From contig JAHLEZ010000002.1 in NCBI GenBank assembly GCA_020726505.1, positions 1,240,001 through 1,304,000 of the forward strand: DNA of 64,000 bases. Direction: 5' to 3'. Position 1 is the first letter of the stretch. Each line of letters begins with the position of its first letter. Below, in pieces: positions 1-14,141 of the stretch. A program made the position numbers and the translations under genes. The DNA is from Leptodontidium sp. MPI-SDFR-AT-0119. Lineage: Eukaryota > Ascomycota > Leotiomycetes > Helotiales > Leptodontidiaceae. The notes under the pieces are model-generated. The model saw nothing but the letters and a program-made list of their open reading frames with translations. It did no database searches and was not told the DNA's origin.

Positions 1-2004
<2,004 letters not shown>

Positions 2005-2727
2005 GGACAGAGAGGTCTTGCGGTGAAGGTGGGGTGTTGATGCAAGACGTTGTTGTTGGTAAGCCGCCCAGGACCAATCTCAGAATACGACTTGGATTCG
2101 AAGAAGCAGAAGAGAAGGGAGAGAACTGGAATGCCCGTGGACTTCCAAGGTTGGACCGTGACTGGACCGGGCTGCTGGAGGTAGACTTTTTGCTTTGCTC
2201 CAGTGTAAGTGCACGATGACGGGATGTGTGTTGCGGCCGTTGCGGTACCCCTCTCATCCGGGCGTGCCGCTACGTGTAATTGCAAGGCTCGGCAGATGTC
2301 CACCTGGGTATGGAGGGGTTAGAAGACATTTCGCGAATACGCATGAAGTGCAAAATGCGTGGTAAAGCTGTACCTAGAGAGTTTGTTATGAGCTTCCTGT
2401 CTATTGGTTAAATTTCAATGTACAATGTACTTTTCGAAAATAGATAAAAAGTCAGTTCAATTTTAAGTGGAGCTGGATCTCTGAGGGGCAGTTGTTACAT
2501 TTACTAGTGCCTTTTGGATGTCCTTCGGCGCGTGCTCTCTCTAAGATCAACAAACCGCGAATAAAGCCCTCCATCACTCAGAGAGGCGCAAACCCACAAC
2601 ACATAGGCAGAACAAAACACCGGCACGAAAGAAAAGCAGACAAACACCAGTCCGGACTTCCAAATTTGCCACAAATTTCGTGGGAAACTCGGTGTCGGTG
2701 TGCTGATCCAATACCACTCTTGGCGGG
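2005..2727. other. Intergenic, divergent promoters
   Basis: 723 bases between the divergent CSR1-like gene and DAM1. No convincing coding region; the short reading frames here lack splice-consistent continuation or recognisable content. Confidence 0.6.
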
Positions 2728-3533
2728 ATGTCTTCAAGAACCCCCCAAACAGAAGCAGGAAGCAGCGCAAAGAGATCGACTTCCGGTACTCGCAGACCCC
2801 TTTCACGTCCAACCACACCTCTACGACCATCTTCGAGGTCCTCTCTCCGCGAATCTGGTAAAGCCAGCTTACGAGGCGCATCGGATCTCCCACTCGAAGC
2901 TTTCGAGCCATCCTTTGCGGAGTTGAACGACAGCTTAGCGGATCTGGACGCGAATTTCATGCATTTGGCACTTCTCCAAGAGAGCTTGAGTCGGTTCAAT
3001 AATAACTTCTCGTCGTTTCTCTATGGATTGAACATGAATGCATTCTGTGTAGATTTCTCAGAGGTAGGTAAAGAGGAAGTGGGCAACATGGAAGCGGAAT
3101 TAACAGATATACAGGCACCAATTCCAGATTCATTCCGAAGGGCAAGAGATCAGGAAGAGAAATTAGGTAGGTTAACGGAAGTATAGGTATTTATGGCACA
3201 TGCTAATTCTCCTAGGACGTTCCACTGGTTCAGACAGATTTCACGGGGAAATTGACGGAGAGACGACTTTCTTGTAAGCCACTTCACATTCCCTGACATC
3301 TCTGGCTCTAGCTCTAGCTCATCCATTGCAGGACAACGGACACATCTTTCATCGATAACCCTCCTACATCCTCCAAAGCAACCTCGAAATTCTCCACTCC
3401 GGCTCCAGCTTCGAGAATTGGTGGCAGGGGAGGATCAGCACCTGCGGGAAGAGGAGGGGCAGCCCGTGGTGGATTGCGTGGTACGCGGGGTAGTGGCCTT
3501 GCAAGAGCTGCGAAAGGTCGTAGTGTAAAGTAG
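2728..3533 (+). CDS. DAM1: DASH complex subunit DAM1
   Basis: Exons 2728..3063, 3115..3166, 3216..3273, 3332..3533, 215 aa. The Dam1 signature is clear: LEAFEPSFAELNDSLADLDA, then FMHLALLQESLSRFNNNF and SFLYGLNMNAFCVDF (about residues 55-110). Dam1 is part of the ten-subunit DASH ring that couples kinetochores to spindle microtubules in the nucleus. The N-terminus is Ser/Thr/Arg-rich, and the C-terminus is a basic Gly/Arg-rich tail (RIGGRGG, RGGLRGTRGSG), which fits microtubule binding and Aurora phosphorylation as known for the family. The first intron is 51 bases with no stop, so retaining it would still leave an open frame. The gene converges on the BUD20-type gene with only 101 bases between stop codons. 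Confidence 0.93.
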
Positions 3534-3634
3534 TGAATGTACCCCATACGAAGAGATACCCCAATACGAATTCTCAGCAATCGATTCTCCGGAAGCCATT
3601 TGCGTGATTCTAAGTCTCGGTAAAGGGACGAGTC

Positions 3635-4141
3635 TCATGTCGTATCCTCCAGGAAACCAGAATTCTCCATCTCTACCTCCATATCCTTGGTACTTTCCTT
3701 AGCTGCCAGTCTGGGTCCATTGTCCGTACGAAGTCCAATAGCTGCTTCGGCTTCCTTTTGCGTGTATGGTTCCGCCTTCAATGCTTTGACCCTATATCAA
3801 ATCAGTTTTGGAATTCCCGGGAACGAATTCGCTCAGAACGTACTGTCTCCTATGTGTGCTGCCTTTGCGATGGGTGACCATACTGTGCTCGCTCTCAAAC
3901 CATTTTGCGCATTCCACACAGTAGAACTGGCCCAAGCCTGGTAGATCTTCCGGTGCTTTGCTGTTCTTGTGTTGCAGAAGATGCTTTTGATCGGCCAAGT
4001 CGAGATGGATTTGATCCAAATCTCTACACCAGGTCAGTAAAAGGCGTCCGTCTTAAAATTTCCCCAGCAAGGAAACGGGAATCCAATATACCTCAAGCGT
4101 CTTCGGGTTTTCGTCTTGGTTGATTTCTGAGGTATCCCCAT
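3635..4141 (-). CDS. BUD20: BUD20-type C2H2 zinc finger, pre-60S export factor
   Basis: Exons complement(3635..3791, 3844..4023, 4092..4141), 128 aa. The basic N-terminus (KSTKTKTRRRLRDLDQIHLD) precedes one C2H2 finger, FYCVECAKWFESEHSMVTH..H, of the Cx2Cx12Hx5H spacing, then VKALKAEPYTQKEAEAAIG. This is the Bud20/ZNF593 layout. Bud20 binds pre-60S ribosomal particles in the nucleus and shuttles with them through the pore. The first ATG is at 4141; the codon for Arg in RRRLRD is split by the first intron. Length matches the family (about 120-170 aa). Confidence 0.93.
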
Positions 4142-5002
4142 TTTTGCGAATGGCGTTCAGTGTGGTGGAGATGCGAGGCTGAACAAATGTGCTCGTGCTG
4201 CTTGACCTGACCTGACCTGGTTGAAATTGTTGAAATGTCAAAAATTCGGAGCAGCTCCTAAGGCTAGTGCGGAAGAAGAAAAGCGCCGTTTCCGAGCAGG
4301 TCTGCAGGTCTTGCAAAACTCACACAGGCCCGCTTTTAGAGTCGATTCCAGCCACTCACTGGCCGAGGAGGGACTGCGACCGCGTGCTTTGAAGAAGTTG
4401 CCACGGCAAGAAGCAGCGGAACGAACATCAGACAGCGGATGTCGCGGACTGCAGCGAAAGTCGGTCGGCTTTGGGGCAAGCAAGAAATGCCCTTTGAATG
4501 TGCTGAACCTGGGCTGGGACATTGAATTGAATTGGATTGAAGAAGTTATTAAAGAAAGTATTGAAGAATCTATTGTCTTGGTCTATGAAAGTGATTGAAG
4601 CTTCAACTGTATAGCTGGTTGGCTGGCTGAATTGCAATCATGACTGTAGGAGCACCACCAAGTTCTGTAAGCACATGCAAGCTGCTATCCAAACCCGTTC
4701 CTCCAACAGCCAGCCAGCCCAGTGTCCCTATGGCTATGCTAGAAGTTCGCTACCCCCACGTCCATATCTATTCCCTGATTGGCTCTTTGAAGGGCATTAT
4801 ACCATCCAGCCCCTCACAATTGATCTTCGATACCCCCAAAAGCGCGCAGGCCGAAGGTTGTATTCACCCCGCTCGTGATTGGCCGATTCGGTTCTCGGTC
4901 CGGGGCTAGGGAGCCCGCCTTGTTATCTTGAGCTTCGTTCGTTCTGTTCTCAAACTTCTTCTCTTCCTTCTCAACACCACACCTACCTCTCCACTCCTCA
5001 AG
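4142..5002. other. Intergenic, divergent promoters (BUD20 / aconitase)
   Basis: 861 bases between divergent genes. Reading frames around 4221-4598 overlap on both strands and look random. The right part holds two CCAAT boxes (see separate entry) and a pyrimidine-rich leader just before the aconitase ATG. Confidence 0.6.
4778..4882 (-). promoter_or_regulatory. Two CCAAT boxes upstream of aconitase
   Basis: ATTGG occurs at 4778-4782 (CTGATTGGCT) and 4878-4882 (GTGATTGGCC), exactly 100 bases apart, within 225 bases of the aconitase ATG. The heterotrimeric CCAAT-binding complex with HapX is known to control aconitase by iron supply in Aspergillus; whether these two sites do so here is inference. 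I did not find a perfect HapX half-site at the usual spacing. Confidence 0.45.
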
Positions 5003-7815
5003 ATGCTTTCCACTTCGCGACAGCTCTTCGCCGCCACCCAGCGCAGGGCAATTGCCCATGGCATTCGCCGTATGGCCACAGTCAGCGACTCGCCGCTTGA
5101 CGCCAAAGTTCCTCAGAATATACACGAATCCTCAAATTTCATCAATTACAAGAAGATGTCTGAGAATCTCTCCATTGTCCGCTCAAGGCTGAACCGTCCT
5201 CTTGCATACGCCGAGAAGATTCTCTATTCCCATCTGGACGACCCCCACGGCCAAGAGATTGAGCGTGGTGTCTCCTACCTCAAGCTCCGCCCGGATCGGG
5301 TCGCATGTCAGGATGCCACAGCTCAGATGGCCATTTTGCAGTTCATGTCTGCTGGTATGCCATCTGTCGCAAACCCAACAACCGTCCACTGTGATCATTT
5401 GATCGAGGCACAGGTTGGTGGCGCAAAGGATCTTGCACGAGCTCAGGACATCAACAAAGAGGTCTACGACTTCTTGTCCACATCTTGCGCAAAGTACAAC
5501 ATTGGTTTCTGGAGACCTGGATCTGGTATCATTCACCAGATCATTCTCGAGAACTACGCTTTCCCCGGTGGTCTTTTGATCGGTACCGATTCGCACACTC
5601 CCAATGGTGGTGGCTTGGGCATGTGCGCCATTGGTGTTGGTATGAAGCTCTCTTCCGCGTCTTACTCCTGCAGTATACTAATCTACAAATAGGTGGAGCT
5701 GATGCCGTCGATGTTATGGCCAATCTTCCTTGGGAATTGAAGGCGCCAAAGGTTATTGGTGTTAAGCTTACCGGACAACTTTCTGGCTGGGCTACACCCA
5801 AGGGTATGCAACCTTTCCCTGCACAGCATTTCTTGTACTTACTATTTTATAGACATTATTCTGAAGGTTGCCGGTATTCTCACTGTCAAGGGAGGTACAG
5901 GAGCAATTGTTGAGTATTTTGGCCCAGGAACCGAAACTATTTCTGCCACAGGGTGAGCATTTTCTGCCTCGATCACTAGGAGCTAGATGTCACAGAAGGC
6001 TCTTGTGACATGTAAAAACGAACAAATGGCTGACCTTTTGAATAGCATGGGCACAATCTGTAACATGGGAGGTAAGGTTACCCACTTTTCCTTAGATGGA
6101 ACGAGAGCTCTTGACGTTGCTTGCAGGACATTCAAGAAGTATTTACTGACATTTACCGCAGCCGAGATCGGCGCAACCACATCCCTTTTCCCCTTCAACG
6201 ACCGAATGTACGATTACCTCGCGGCTACAAAGAGAAAGAACATTGGTGACTTTGCCCGTGTCTACGCTAAGGAGTTGAGAGAGGATGAGGGTGTTGAATA
6301 CGATGAGCTGATCGAAATCAACCTTTCCGAGCTCGAGCCACACATCAACGGTCCTTTCACTCCCGATCTTGCCACCCCCATCTCCAAGTTCAGTGCGGCT
6401 GTCAAGGCCAACAATTGGCCCGAGGAATTGAAGGTCGGTTTGATCGGTTCTTGCACAAACTCCTCTTACGAGGATATGTCTCGCGGGGCTTCGATTGCCC
6501 GGGATGCTCTGGATCACGGCGTCAAGGCCAAGTCTCTCTTCACTGTTACTCCAGGTTCCGAGCAAATTCGTGCCACAATTGAGCGTGATGGCCAACTCCA
6601 AACGTTCGAAGAATTTGGAGGGATGATTTTGGGTTAGTGATTCTCCGAAATCTCATGAATGGGAAGCTCGAAGAAATAGGTTTACTGACTTGTCAACTAT
6701 AGCCAATGCCTGCGGTCCCTGCATCGGTATGTTTTTCTTAACCCTTTTCTGCAACTCAAAGCTAATTATATTCCAGGTCAATGGGATCGTAAGGATGTCA
6801 AGAAAGGCGAAGCCAACTCCATCATTTCTTCCTACAACCGAAACTTTACTGGCCGTAACGATGCCAACCCTGCTACACACTCCTTCGTCGCCTCCCCAGA
6901 TCTCGTAGTCGCAATGACGATTGCAGGGTAAGCAATTACTATATATCCTAATTTCAATGTACTAATACTCTCTTGGATAGATCTCTCCACTTCAACCCCC
7001 TCACCGACAAGCTAAAGGATAAGGACGGAAACGAGTTCCTCTTGTCCCCGCCATCAGGTGCCAGTCTGCCATCGAGAGGTTATGACCCAGGACAGAACAC
7101 CTACCAAGCTCCTCCTGAGGTCCGCGATTCTGTTAATGTTGCTGTGTCACCTACCAGTGACAGACTTCAACTCCTGGAGCCTTTCACCGCATGGAACGGA
7201 AAGGACTTTACGGACGTGCCCATCCTTATTAAGTGCCAGGGAAAGACCACCACTGATCACATTTCTATGGCCGGACCTTGGTTGAAGTACCGTGGACATT
7301 TGGACAACATCTCAAACAACATGTTGATTGGTGCCACCAACGCTGCCAACGGTGAGGCAAACAAGATCCAGAACTTCACCACTGGAGAATTTGATGCTGT
7401 TCCTGCTACTGCCAGAGACTACAAGAAGAAGGGCATCCCGTGGGTTGTCATCGGTGACTGGAACTACGGAGAGGGAAGTTCGAGAGAACACGCTGCTCTG
7501 GAGCCTAGGCATTTGGGAGGTATTGCCATTATCGTCCGGTCATTCGCCCGTATCCACGAGACCAACTTGAAGAAGCAAGGTATGCTTCCATTGACCTTCA
7601 TCGATCCCGCGGATTACGACAAGATCCAGCCATACGACAAGGTTGATCTGCTCGCTACGGAGATTGCAGTTGGCAAGCCAATGACCCTCAGAGTGCACCC
7701 CAAGGATGGAAAGACATTCGACATCAAGTTGGCACACACCTTCAACGCTCCCCAAATCGAGTGGTTCAAGAATGGTTCGGCTTTGAACACCATGGCAAAG
7801 GCCCATGCGTCATAA
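5003..7815 (+). CDS. ACO1: Mitochondrial aconitate hydratase
   Basis: Eight exons: 5003..5639, 5693..5803, 5853..5952, 6046..6071, 6162..6632, 6703..6726, 6777..6927, 6981..7815; 784 aa, the usual length. It converts citrate to isocitrate in the TCA cycle in the mitochondrial matrix. The N-terminus is a typical presequence ([20 protein letters not shown]). Substrate and cluster motifs are present: [38 protein letters not shown] and [13 protein letters not shown]; the first of the three cluster cysteines is the one in GSCTNS and the other two are in CGPC. The C-terminal swivel domain has [19 protein letters not shown]. Two exons are very short (26 and 24 bases). Frame and motifs agree across every junction. 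Confidence 0.98.
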
Positions 7816-8547
7816 GGGATGGAGAGGCTGGTGTTCGGTTGTTTTTAACCCCCCCTGTACTTATTTGCGAATGGTCTGGTGCGTTTCCCTAGGTATCAAT
7901 GCATTTTTCCTCCTTGTAATGAACGAGATTGAGTAATTGCTCGGAAGTACCTCGTGATGATGTCTGTACATTTCAGCAAGCGCAGGTATTTTGACTGGAG
8001 GAATTTCGCTCGTCAGACAACAACTCAATGCCATTTGGGAAATCTAGGACACTGGCAGACGTTGGAGTTGAAGATCCAGCCCAGGAGGAGGCGAGGCCTC
8101 TTCAGCCGCCCGCTGGCAAGGCGTTCTCTGGGCCATTCAAGCTAGATAAGATCATTATTAGATAAGAAACAGATTGGCAACTAAAACAAAGCATTGCACG
8201 ATCTACAGAGATCTTAACTCGATATTGAAGGTAAACACTACTTGGCAGTGTTCACGAATAGGAAGCATGGACGTAGCGCAGCCTCGTCGTACTCGCAGCC
8301 TTGAGCACAAGTTGCAGGGATCCTCGTTATAAGCGACATTTCACTGCATTTGTCCTCCCGAGTCCGGTCCCTCCTGCTCGGGCTGTCAAAAGTTATCGTG
8401 CGACAGCGACAACAATGTTGACAACAGCGTCTGCCTTAGACTGAACTCGAACAACCTCTCGAATCCTCGAATCCTAACCACCGAGTCCCGCAACAGATAT
8501 CAAGAGCTTCAAGCTGGATCTGTTGAGGACACCACTCGCTCTGAACG
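7816..8547. other. Intergenic (aconitase 3' / RBD2 5')
   Basis: 732 bases. Contains the aconitase 3' untranslated region and the RBD2 promoter. No supported gene. Confidence 0.6.
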
Positions 8548-9594
8548 ATGGCTCCCAGTCTTCCGCAGTTTTCTGCGGCACGAATGCGCTCGTACATTTT
8601 CCGACTGCCACTATTTACTCGAGGCATCATTCTGGTTATTGTACTGCTTTGGATTGCGGGCATGCAGTCTGTGTGGGATGTGCAGAAATGGGGATCTTTG
8701 ATACCAGAGGAGATTGGATTGAGCAGCAGTTTGTGACCCTTCTCAATAAAACCCGATAGAGATCCATTTCCAGAACTTAGCTAATATGTGACTTCTCTCC
8801 AGTGTATAGAACGAATACCTTTCCTCTGGTCCACGCAGGCTTCTTCCACGCTTTCATGAACATACTGGCTTTAACACCCTTGCTTGAACGATTCGAGGCA
8901 GAGCATGGAACTCTCACGACATTGGCCCTTTTCATGGGACGTATGTGACCCTCCAGCGTCAAGGAATCATTTTCCTCGTGTGGCAGAATGCTGACGGGAA
9001 TACTAGCTCTTTCCACAATTCCGGCACTTCTCTACACATTCATCGAGAGAGGCCTCTTCCACATGAACACAACGATCCTCGGAGCTAGGTAAGCATTGGG
9101 ACTTGGTGTTTTCAGAGATCTATATTAATGGGAGAATAGTATTTGGGTGTTTACACTTATTGCAATGGAGGCTGTCAAGACCTACAAATCGAATCCATAC
9201 TTCATGCTTGGGACAACACAGATACCGACCTGGATAACACCATTTGTCATGGTACTGTTTGTCTCAGTATTGGTACCAAATACAAGCTTCCTAGGACATG
9301 TTTGCGGACTTGCGTTTGGCTATGGATGTCAGTATTTGCTCACCTGTTCCCGAATCTTCAATGCTGACTGTATCAGGGGGACTTGGATATCTCAAGTTTC
9401 TTGCACCGCCGGAATGGGCTCTACGATGGATAGAAGGGAAATTGAACTTGCTTGGGAGACTTCCACATTACGTCTCGGTCGACCAGAAGACATATGGACG
9501 ATATGGAGTACTGCCCACCACAAATGCAACCATGTCTGTGGGAGGAGACGTTGCTTTGGGCTATGTGGCTAGCTCACAAAGACTAGGGCCATGA
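8548..9594 (+). CDS. RBD2: Rhomboid-family membrane protein RBD2
   Basis: Exons 8548..8728, 8803..8940, 9007..9088, 9140..9327, 9377..9594, 268 aa. Multi-span membrane protein: LFTRGIILVIVLLWIAGM, HAGFFHAFMNILALTPLL, LALFMGPLSTIPALLYTF, ASIWVFTLIAMEAV and TPFVMVLFVSVLVP look like membrane segments. The candidate catalytic serine is in GASIWVF and the candidate histidine in GHVCGLAFGYG, as in rhomboid intramembrane proteases of the Golgi Rbd2 type, which cleave the sterol regulator SREBP in fission yeast and Aspergillus. The usual GxSG glycine after serine is isoleucine here, as I recall for fungal Rbd2 relatives. The donor of the last intron (GTCAGT) is inferred from frame. Confidence 0.88.
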
Positions 9595-9961
9595 AGAAGG
9601 GAGGCAGAGGATAAGTCAGAGACAATGTAAACTGCTGTACAAAGACCAGGCATAGTTTGGCGTTGGACGAGGCTTCTACTGGAATTATTGAGCAACGGCA
9701 CCTGTCGTTATTGTGAATATAGATATATGTCATTACGAATCGTTACTTAATATTGAGGATTATCCTCACTTTGATCCCAACTTCACCGTTCCCACTTTAA
9801 TCGCTTGAGCTGTTGTGTTGTCCCTAGATTATAGTCGAGTAGATAGTGATTAATTTGTGGAGAGAGTCGCGTCCGCTTGAGAGGCGCGACTTCACTTCAA
9901 TTATCTTGGAGCAACACCACAAAATGCACAACCAAACTTCAACACAATTCGCTCCTTGAAC
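9595..9961. other. Intergenic (RBD2 / GAA1)
   Basis: 367 bases between two genes in the same direction. An ATG at 9924 opens an 11-codon frame ending at 9959, immediately upstream of the GAA1 ATG, and could act as a short upstream ORF if transcribed. Confidence 0.4.
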
Positions 9962-11956
9962 ATGGTCTCTCTTTTATGCAAGTGAAGCCCTCATATCTGC
10001 CATCTGAATACTAACAACCCAAAGCTTCGGCCGTTTTGCTACGGCACAATCCGCTTCTCTTGAAGCTACCCCCCTACCTGTCCTTTTTTTGCATCGTTGT
10101 CGGCGTCGCATGGCTGCTCGTCCTCCCCTTGGATGACTACTCACGAAAAACATACATCTCGGAGAACGCACTGCTTCCGGGCCAGGTCCACACATACTTC
10201 GCCGGGAGCGACCAGAATGTGTTCCGGGGGTACAAGCATGAAGTTGATGCGCTGGAGGGGAAGAGCAACTTTGAGTATGGAACCAGGCTACGGATGTGGA
10301 ACTTGGACTGATGGGAGTTCTAGGGTTAATGACAAGCTAGAGGAGTTCTTCAAAGCCTCTGGGCTGAAGGTTGCAAGGCAGAAGTACGAGTACACGTCTG
10401 CGGGGGAGACATACTCAGGGGAGAACATATATGCAATTCTCCACGCCCCGAGAGGAGATGCCACAGAGGCCATTGTGCTTGTTGGAGCTTGGAAGAATAT
10501 TGAAGAGGAGCTCAATCGGAGCGGGGTTGCACTCGTTCTGACTCTGGCCCGGTACTTCAAGAGGTGGTCTCTGTGGTCCAAGGATATTATTTTCCTGGTT
10601 ACAGCGGACAGCACGGCTGGACCGCAGGCTTGGGTCGATGCCTACCATGATACACACCAGTCTCCGGCTATCGAGTCTCTTCCGTTGAAGAGTGGAGCTT
10701 TACAAGGTGCTGTTGTTATTGACTACCCGTTCGATCACCGATTCGAATCCATCCACGTCGTTTATGACGGAACGAACGGCCAGCTTCCCAATTTGGATCT
10801 CTTGAATACCGTGGTATCCATTGCAAGCGGTCAGATGGGCATCGGAGTCTCTATCCAGAAAATGTGGAAGCACTCAGACAGCTACCAGGACAGACTACAG
10901 ACTATGCTTCGAGGGATGTTGAAGCAAGGCTTAGGCTACGCATCTGGACCTCATAGCAGTTTCATTCCCTACCACGTTGACGCTATTACACTACAGCCCT
11001 TTGGCGAAGGGTGGCAAGACGAAATGGCAATGGGAAGAGTCATTGAAAGCACTTTCCGAAGTTTGAACAACTTGCTGGAGCATCTGCATCAGAGTTTCTT
11101 CTTCTACCTGCTCATGCAGTCCAGTCGCTTCGTCAGTATTGGTACTTATCTTCCAAGTGCCATGCTAGTGGCTGTCAACTTTACCATTATGGCGATTTTC
11201 CTCTGGATCAAGAGCGGATCGCCCAAGAGCCCAGCAAAAACTGCTTCTACGAAAGGAGAGAAGAGACCGCTTGCTTTGGTGAAGCAGGGAGATGTGAAAG
11301 CACTCGTCCAAGAGGAAATTGTGACGGTTCGGGAAAGAGAGCTATTCCTACCCCTGGCCGTGGTAGCTGGTGTCCAGTTCCTAGGGGTCCTCCCCCTCTT
11401 CATCTTCAACCATACACCACAAAATGTAAGCTCCGTTGCGTTGAATTCCCAAACCAGATCTAACATCTCCTAGATGCTCCAGTCCGTGTTCATCTTCACA
11501 GTCATCCTGAACTGCATTCTCCCCTTCCTGCTCTCCAACAGCCTAATCCACTACTTTGCACCAACAGCCCAGCAATACACGCTCATTAAAGCATTCTCCC
11601 TCCTCCTGTTAGGGATGTTTCTCTCCGCTCTTGCAACCCTCAACTTCTCCCTAGCCTTCCTAGTAGGCCTCTTCTCCGCTCCATTGACTTACATCCAACC
11701 CCTCCCCAAACACCCCATCATCGCCGGTATTCTCGCCATCCTCCTAACTCTCCTGGCACCCACCACAATCGTGCTAGCTGGATCATGGCACTGGGGCTTG
11801 AGTATTGGGCAGGTATTGAAAGAAGCTGCCTTTGGGTGGGATGTATGGGGTATGAATACCCAGGTTGTGGTCTGGTGTGTTTGGTGGCCGGCTTGGGTTG
11901 TGGGTATGATTTTGTTGTTTGGGAAACCAAGGGTGGAGGAGAGAAAGGGGATGTGA
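9962..11956 (+). CDS. GAA1: GPI transamidase subunit GAA1
   Basis: Exons 9962..9977, 10025..10274, 10324..11425, 11474..11956, 616 aa, matching yeast Gaa1. Gaa1 belongs to the ER complex that attaches GPI anchors to proteins. A first membrane segment (YLSFFCIVVGVAWLLVLPL) is followed by the lumenal domain with TYISENALLPGQVHTYFAGS, QKYEYTSAGETYSGENIYAI and APRGDATEAIVLVGAW, an M28-peptidase-like fold, then at least five C-terminal membrane segments. The first intron must use a GC donor (TTTTAT|GCAAGT): only then does the short first exon join the conserved frame. Other GT donors nearby give the wrong frame or a stop. Confidence 0.93.
9978..10024 (+). other. GC-AG intron 1 of GAA1
   Basis: 47 bases from GCAAGTG to CCCAAAG, with a TACTAAC branch point nine bases before the end. 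GCAAGT is the usual non-GT donor context. It links a 16-base first exon to the N-terminal membrane helix. Confidence 0.8.
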
Positions 11957-12560
11957 AGGTGGTGAAGGGTTAGGTGGGATATGTATGTAAATAAAGAATG
12001 GAAGTAGCCGAGACAGTGAGCTTTGTTCGTTAAATTTGGGTAAACACTTGTTGGGACCCCCTTTCCATCCATGCCTTTCCTATCTCATGCAGGGTTGGTA
12101 TGGAGGGTATCATGGCATCTTCTGTGCTTCGAAAGTCGATTGAAAGTGCTTTGTATTCTTCGTTACTTTGTCAAGATGGCCTTTATACCTGCAGGAGTTA
12201 TGCCTGACACCTTTAACTTCCACATCGACAGTGTCTGGTCAATATCAATATAGGCATAGCCTCCAGAAAGCTGGCTGTCAACCTGACCACAAATCAATAA
12301 TCTCTCGTCGAGCATATTATATTCCTACCTGTCATGCCCAAAACTTACATATCTAGGAACAAGTCATGCCGCCAAGTCACAGCATAGCTGCATCAAGAAA
12401 AAGGCCTTTGTAGAAATTTCTTTTTATTACAAATGTCAACCTCATGCCGTAACGGCCAAGGAATCTCGTTCGTAACGGCAAATGCCTGTCTCATGCTCAG
12501 AGAGATCTATTGTACATCCCAGCCAGTTGTCATCATGCCCAGACGCCATGCCATGCTAAA
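11957..12560. other. Intergenic, convergent 3' ends
   Basis: 604 bases between the ends of GAA1 (+) and RPN9 (-). No supported gene seen; the reading frames are short and shadow each other. Confidence 0.6.
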
Positions 12561-13803
12561 TCAAGCGGCCCAAACATCCTGACCCTTCGACTCGATCCAG
12601 TTGCCCAGTTGATTGACGCTCGAATCCCATTCCTGAAGTCTTAATCGCATGTTATCGATCTGCTTCATGTCCAACACCTTAGGCTGTACCCAGTTAATCC
12701 GCGCAATCTCGTCCACCTGGTCGATGCTTCCTCTCAACAGGCCCAAGCTCAACGCCTTCATGATCAAGTGCTCAATCTCGTCTGGTCGAACCTTGGTCTC
12801 CTCGGCAATGGTGCGGAAAGACATCTCACGGTCGTGAGGAGGTCTGCGGAAAACGGTCTCGGTCAAAGCAGCGAGGTAGATCTTCTGTCTCAATCCATCA
12901 CGGTGTTCTGCCAGGAGAGTGTTGGAGGAAATGTGGCCAGCAAGAACATCGTACGCAGCAAGATCTCCACGGTTGAATGCGAACAGGAGCTCATACAACC
13001 AAGTGTCATCCTTCTTCAAGTCGTTCAGGATTGGATGTAGGAGCAGTTCACCGAAGTTGTAAATAGTATCTGAGACCAGCGCAGCAATAGCAAGATCGTA
13101 AGCCCGGCTTCTGCGCTCGGCGGGTGACAAATCGGTGACTTCGATACACGCAAGGTAGAGGAGGGCATTCCGGTAGTAGGACGCAAACTCGAGTTTAGAC
13201 TGCTTTTGTTAGCTGCACTCTTGTTCCCCCGGCGGTGTAGACAGACCTGATAGTATTCTGCGTTGACACGGTAGAATGCTGCGTGCACAATCGTCTCAAC
13301 AGAGTCAAAGTTATCCAATATCTTCTCTGACTTGTCCAAATCTTTTCTTGCTCCTTCCAAATCCTTCAACTCGAGCTTCACTGTGGCTACAGCAACGGTG
13401 GCGTAGACGTAGGCATCTTGGGAGTTCGGGTTGTTGACTTTGTTTGTCGCTGCGGTAAGGAAAGACAGGCGCTCTTCACTATCTGCAGACCCCATTAGCT
13501 GGATTTCAAAGCTTTTAGACATCCGTTCCTACCTTTGCATTGCGAAGCTGCGCTCAAGGCCAGGGTGACAAGCTTCAGTTGGTTGATTTTGTCGGCGAAA
13601 GTGAGGATGAAGGTCTTGTAGAAAGCTAATCGCTGAGAGGCGCTCTCTTTGTGATTGAAGAATTGTATCAGGGTATCGGTCAACTGATGCCACAACTTGC
13701 GCTCCCATAGATCTTCGAAGGCGAGATACAGATGTTGAAGCTCAGCAGGGGCGTTATCCCTCTGTTCCTCCAAGAACTCGGGGATGTCAACGTTGTTGCT
13801 CAT
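12561..13803 (-). CDS. RPN9: 26S proteasome lid subunit RPN9
   Basis: Exons complement(12561..13199, 13247..13482, 13533..13803), 381 aa, the usual length (PSMD13). Structural, non-catalytic subunit of the 19S regulatory particle lid. The N-terminal helical repeats include LYLAFEDLWERKLWHQLTD and SEERLSFLTAATNKVNN; the C-terminal PCI/winged-helix domain includes DREMSFRTIAEETKVRPDEI and HLIMKALSLGLLRGSIDQVD, ending in WIESKGQDVWAA. In the first intron the acceptor TCTGCAG at 13483-13489 is chosen because it restores KDSEERLSF; a nearer AG gives a stop. Divergent from the complex I subunit gene. Confidence 0.96.
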
Positions 13804-14141
13804 GGTTGCGCAGGAAAAGGAAGGGTATGTGTGTATTTGTTTTCAAGATTGCCTCAGCTCGTAGTGTAGGAGACCAAACAGTAAAGTTTGGTGGGAGGTG
13901 GGTTGAAGAGGATGTGGTGAAGTTGAAAATTGGCTGTTGATGTTCGTTCAACCACTAGGCTGGAGTTCGCGCGTGTACCTGGAAGCCTTTTGGCGGCGGA
14001 GCTGCTCTGCTTGGTTCCCCACTAAGCCTTCACCAGCTTAGCGTCATTTCAGCTCCAGAGTTGGCCAGGGTCGACTACAACCTCATCGCTCTTCACTACC
14101 TCCTCGACGACAGTCAATTGATTTCGAGCACGACCGCAACG
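13804..14141. other. Shared divergent promoter (RPN9 / complex I subunit)
   Basis: 338 bases between two divergent start codons. No obvious proteasome-type PACE box (GGTGGCAAA) on either strand. Confidence 0.5.

Noticed and set aside
4221..4598. 125-codon frame between BUD20 and aconitase
   Set aside because: Mirrored by an open frame on the other strand, no recognisable domain, lies in a divergent promoter region.
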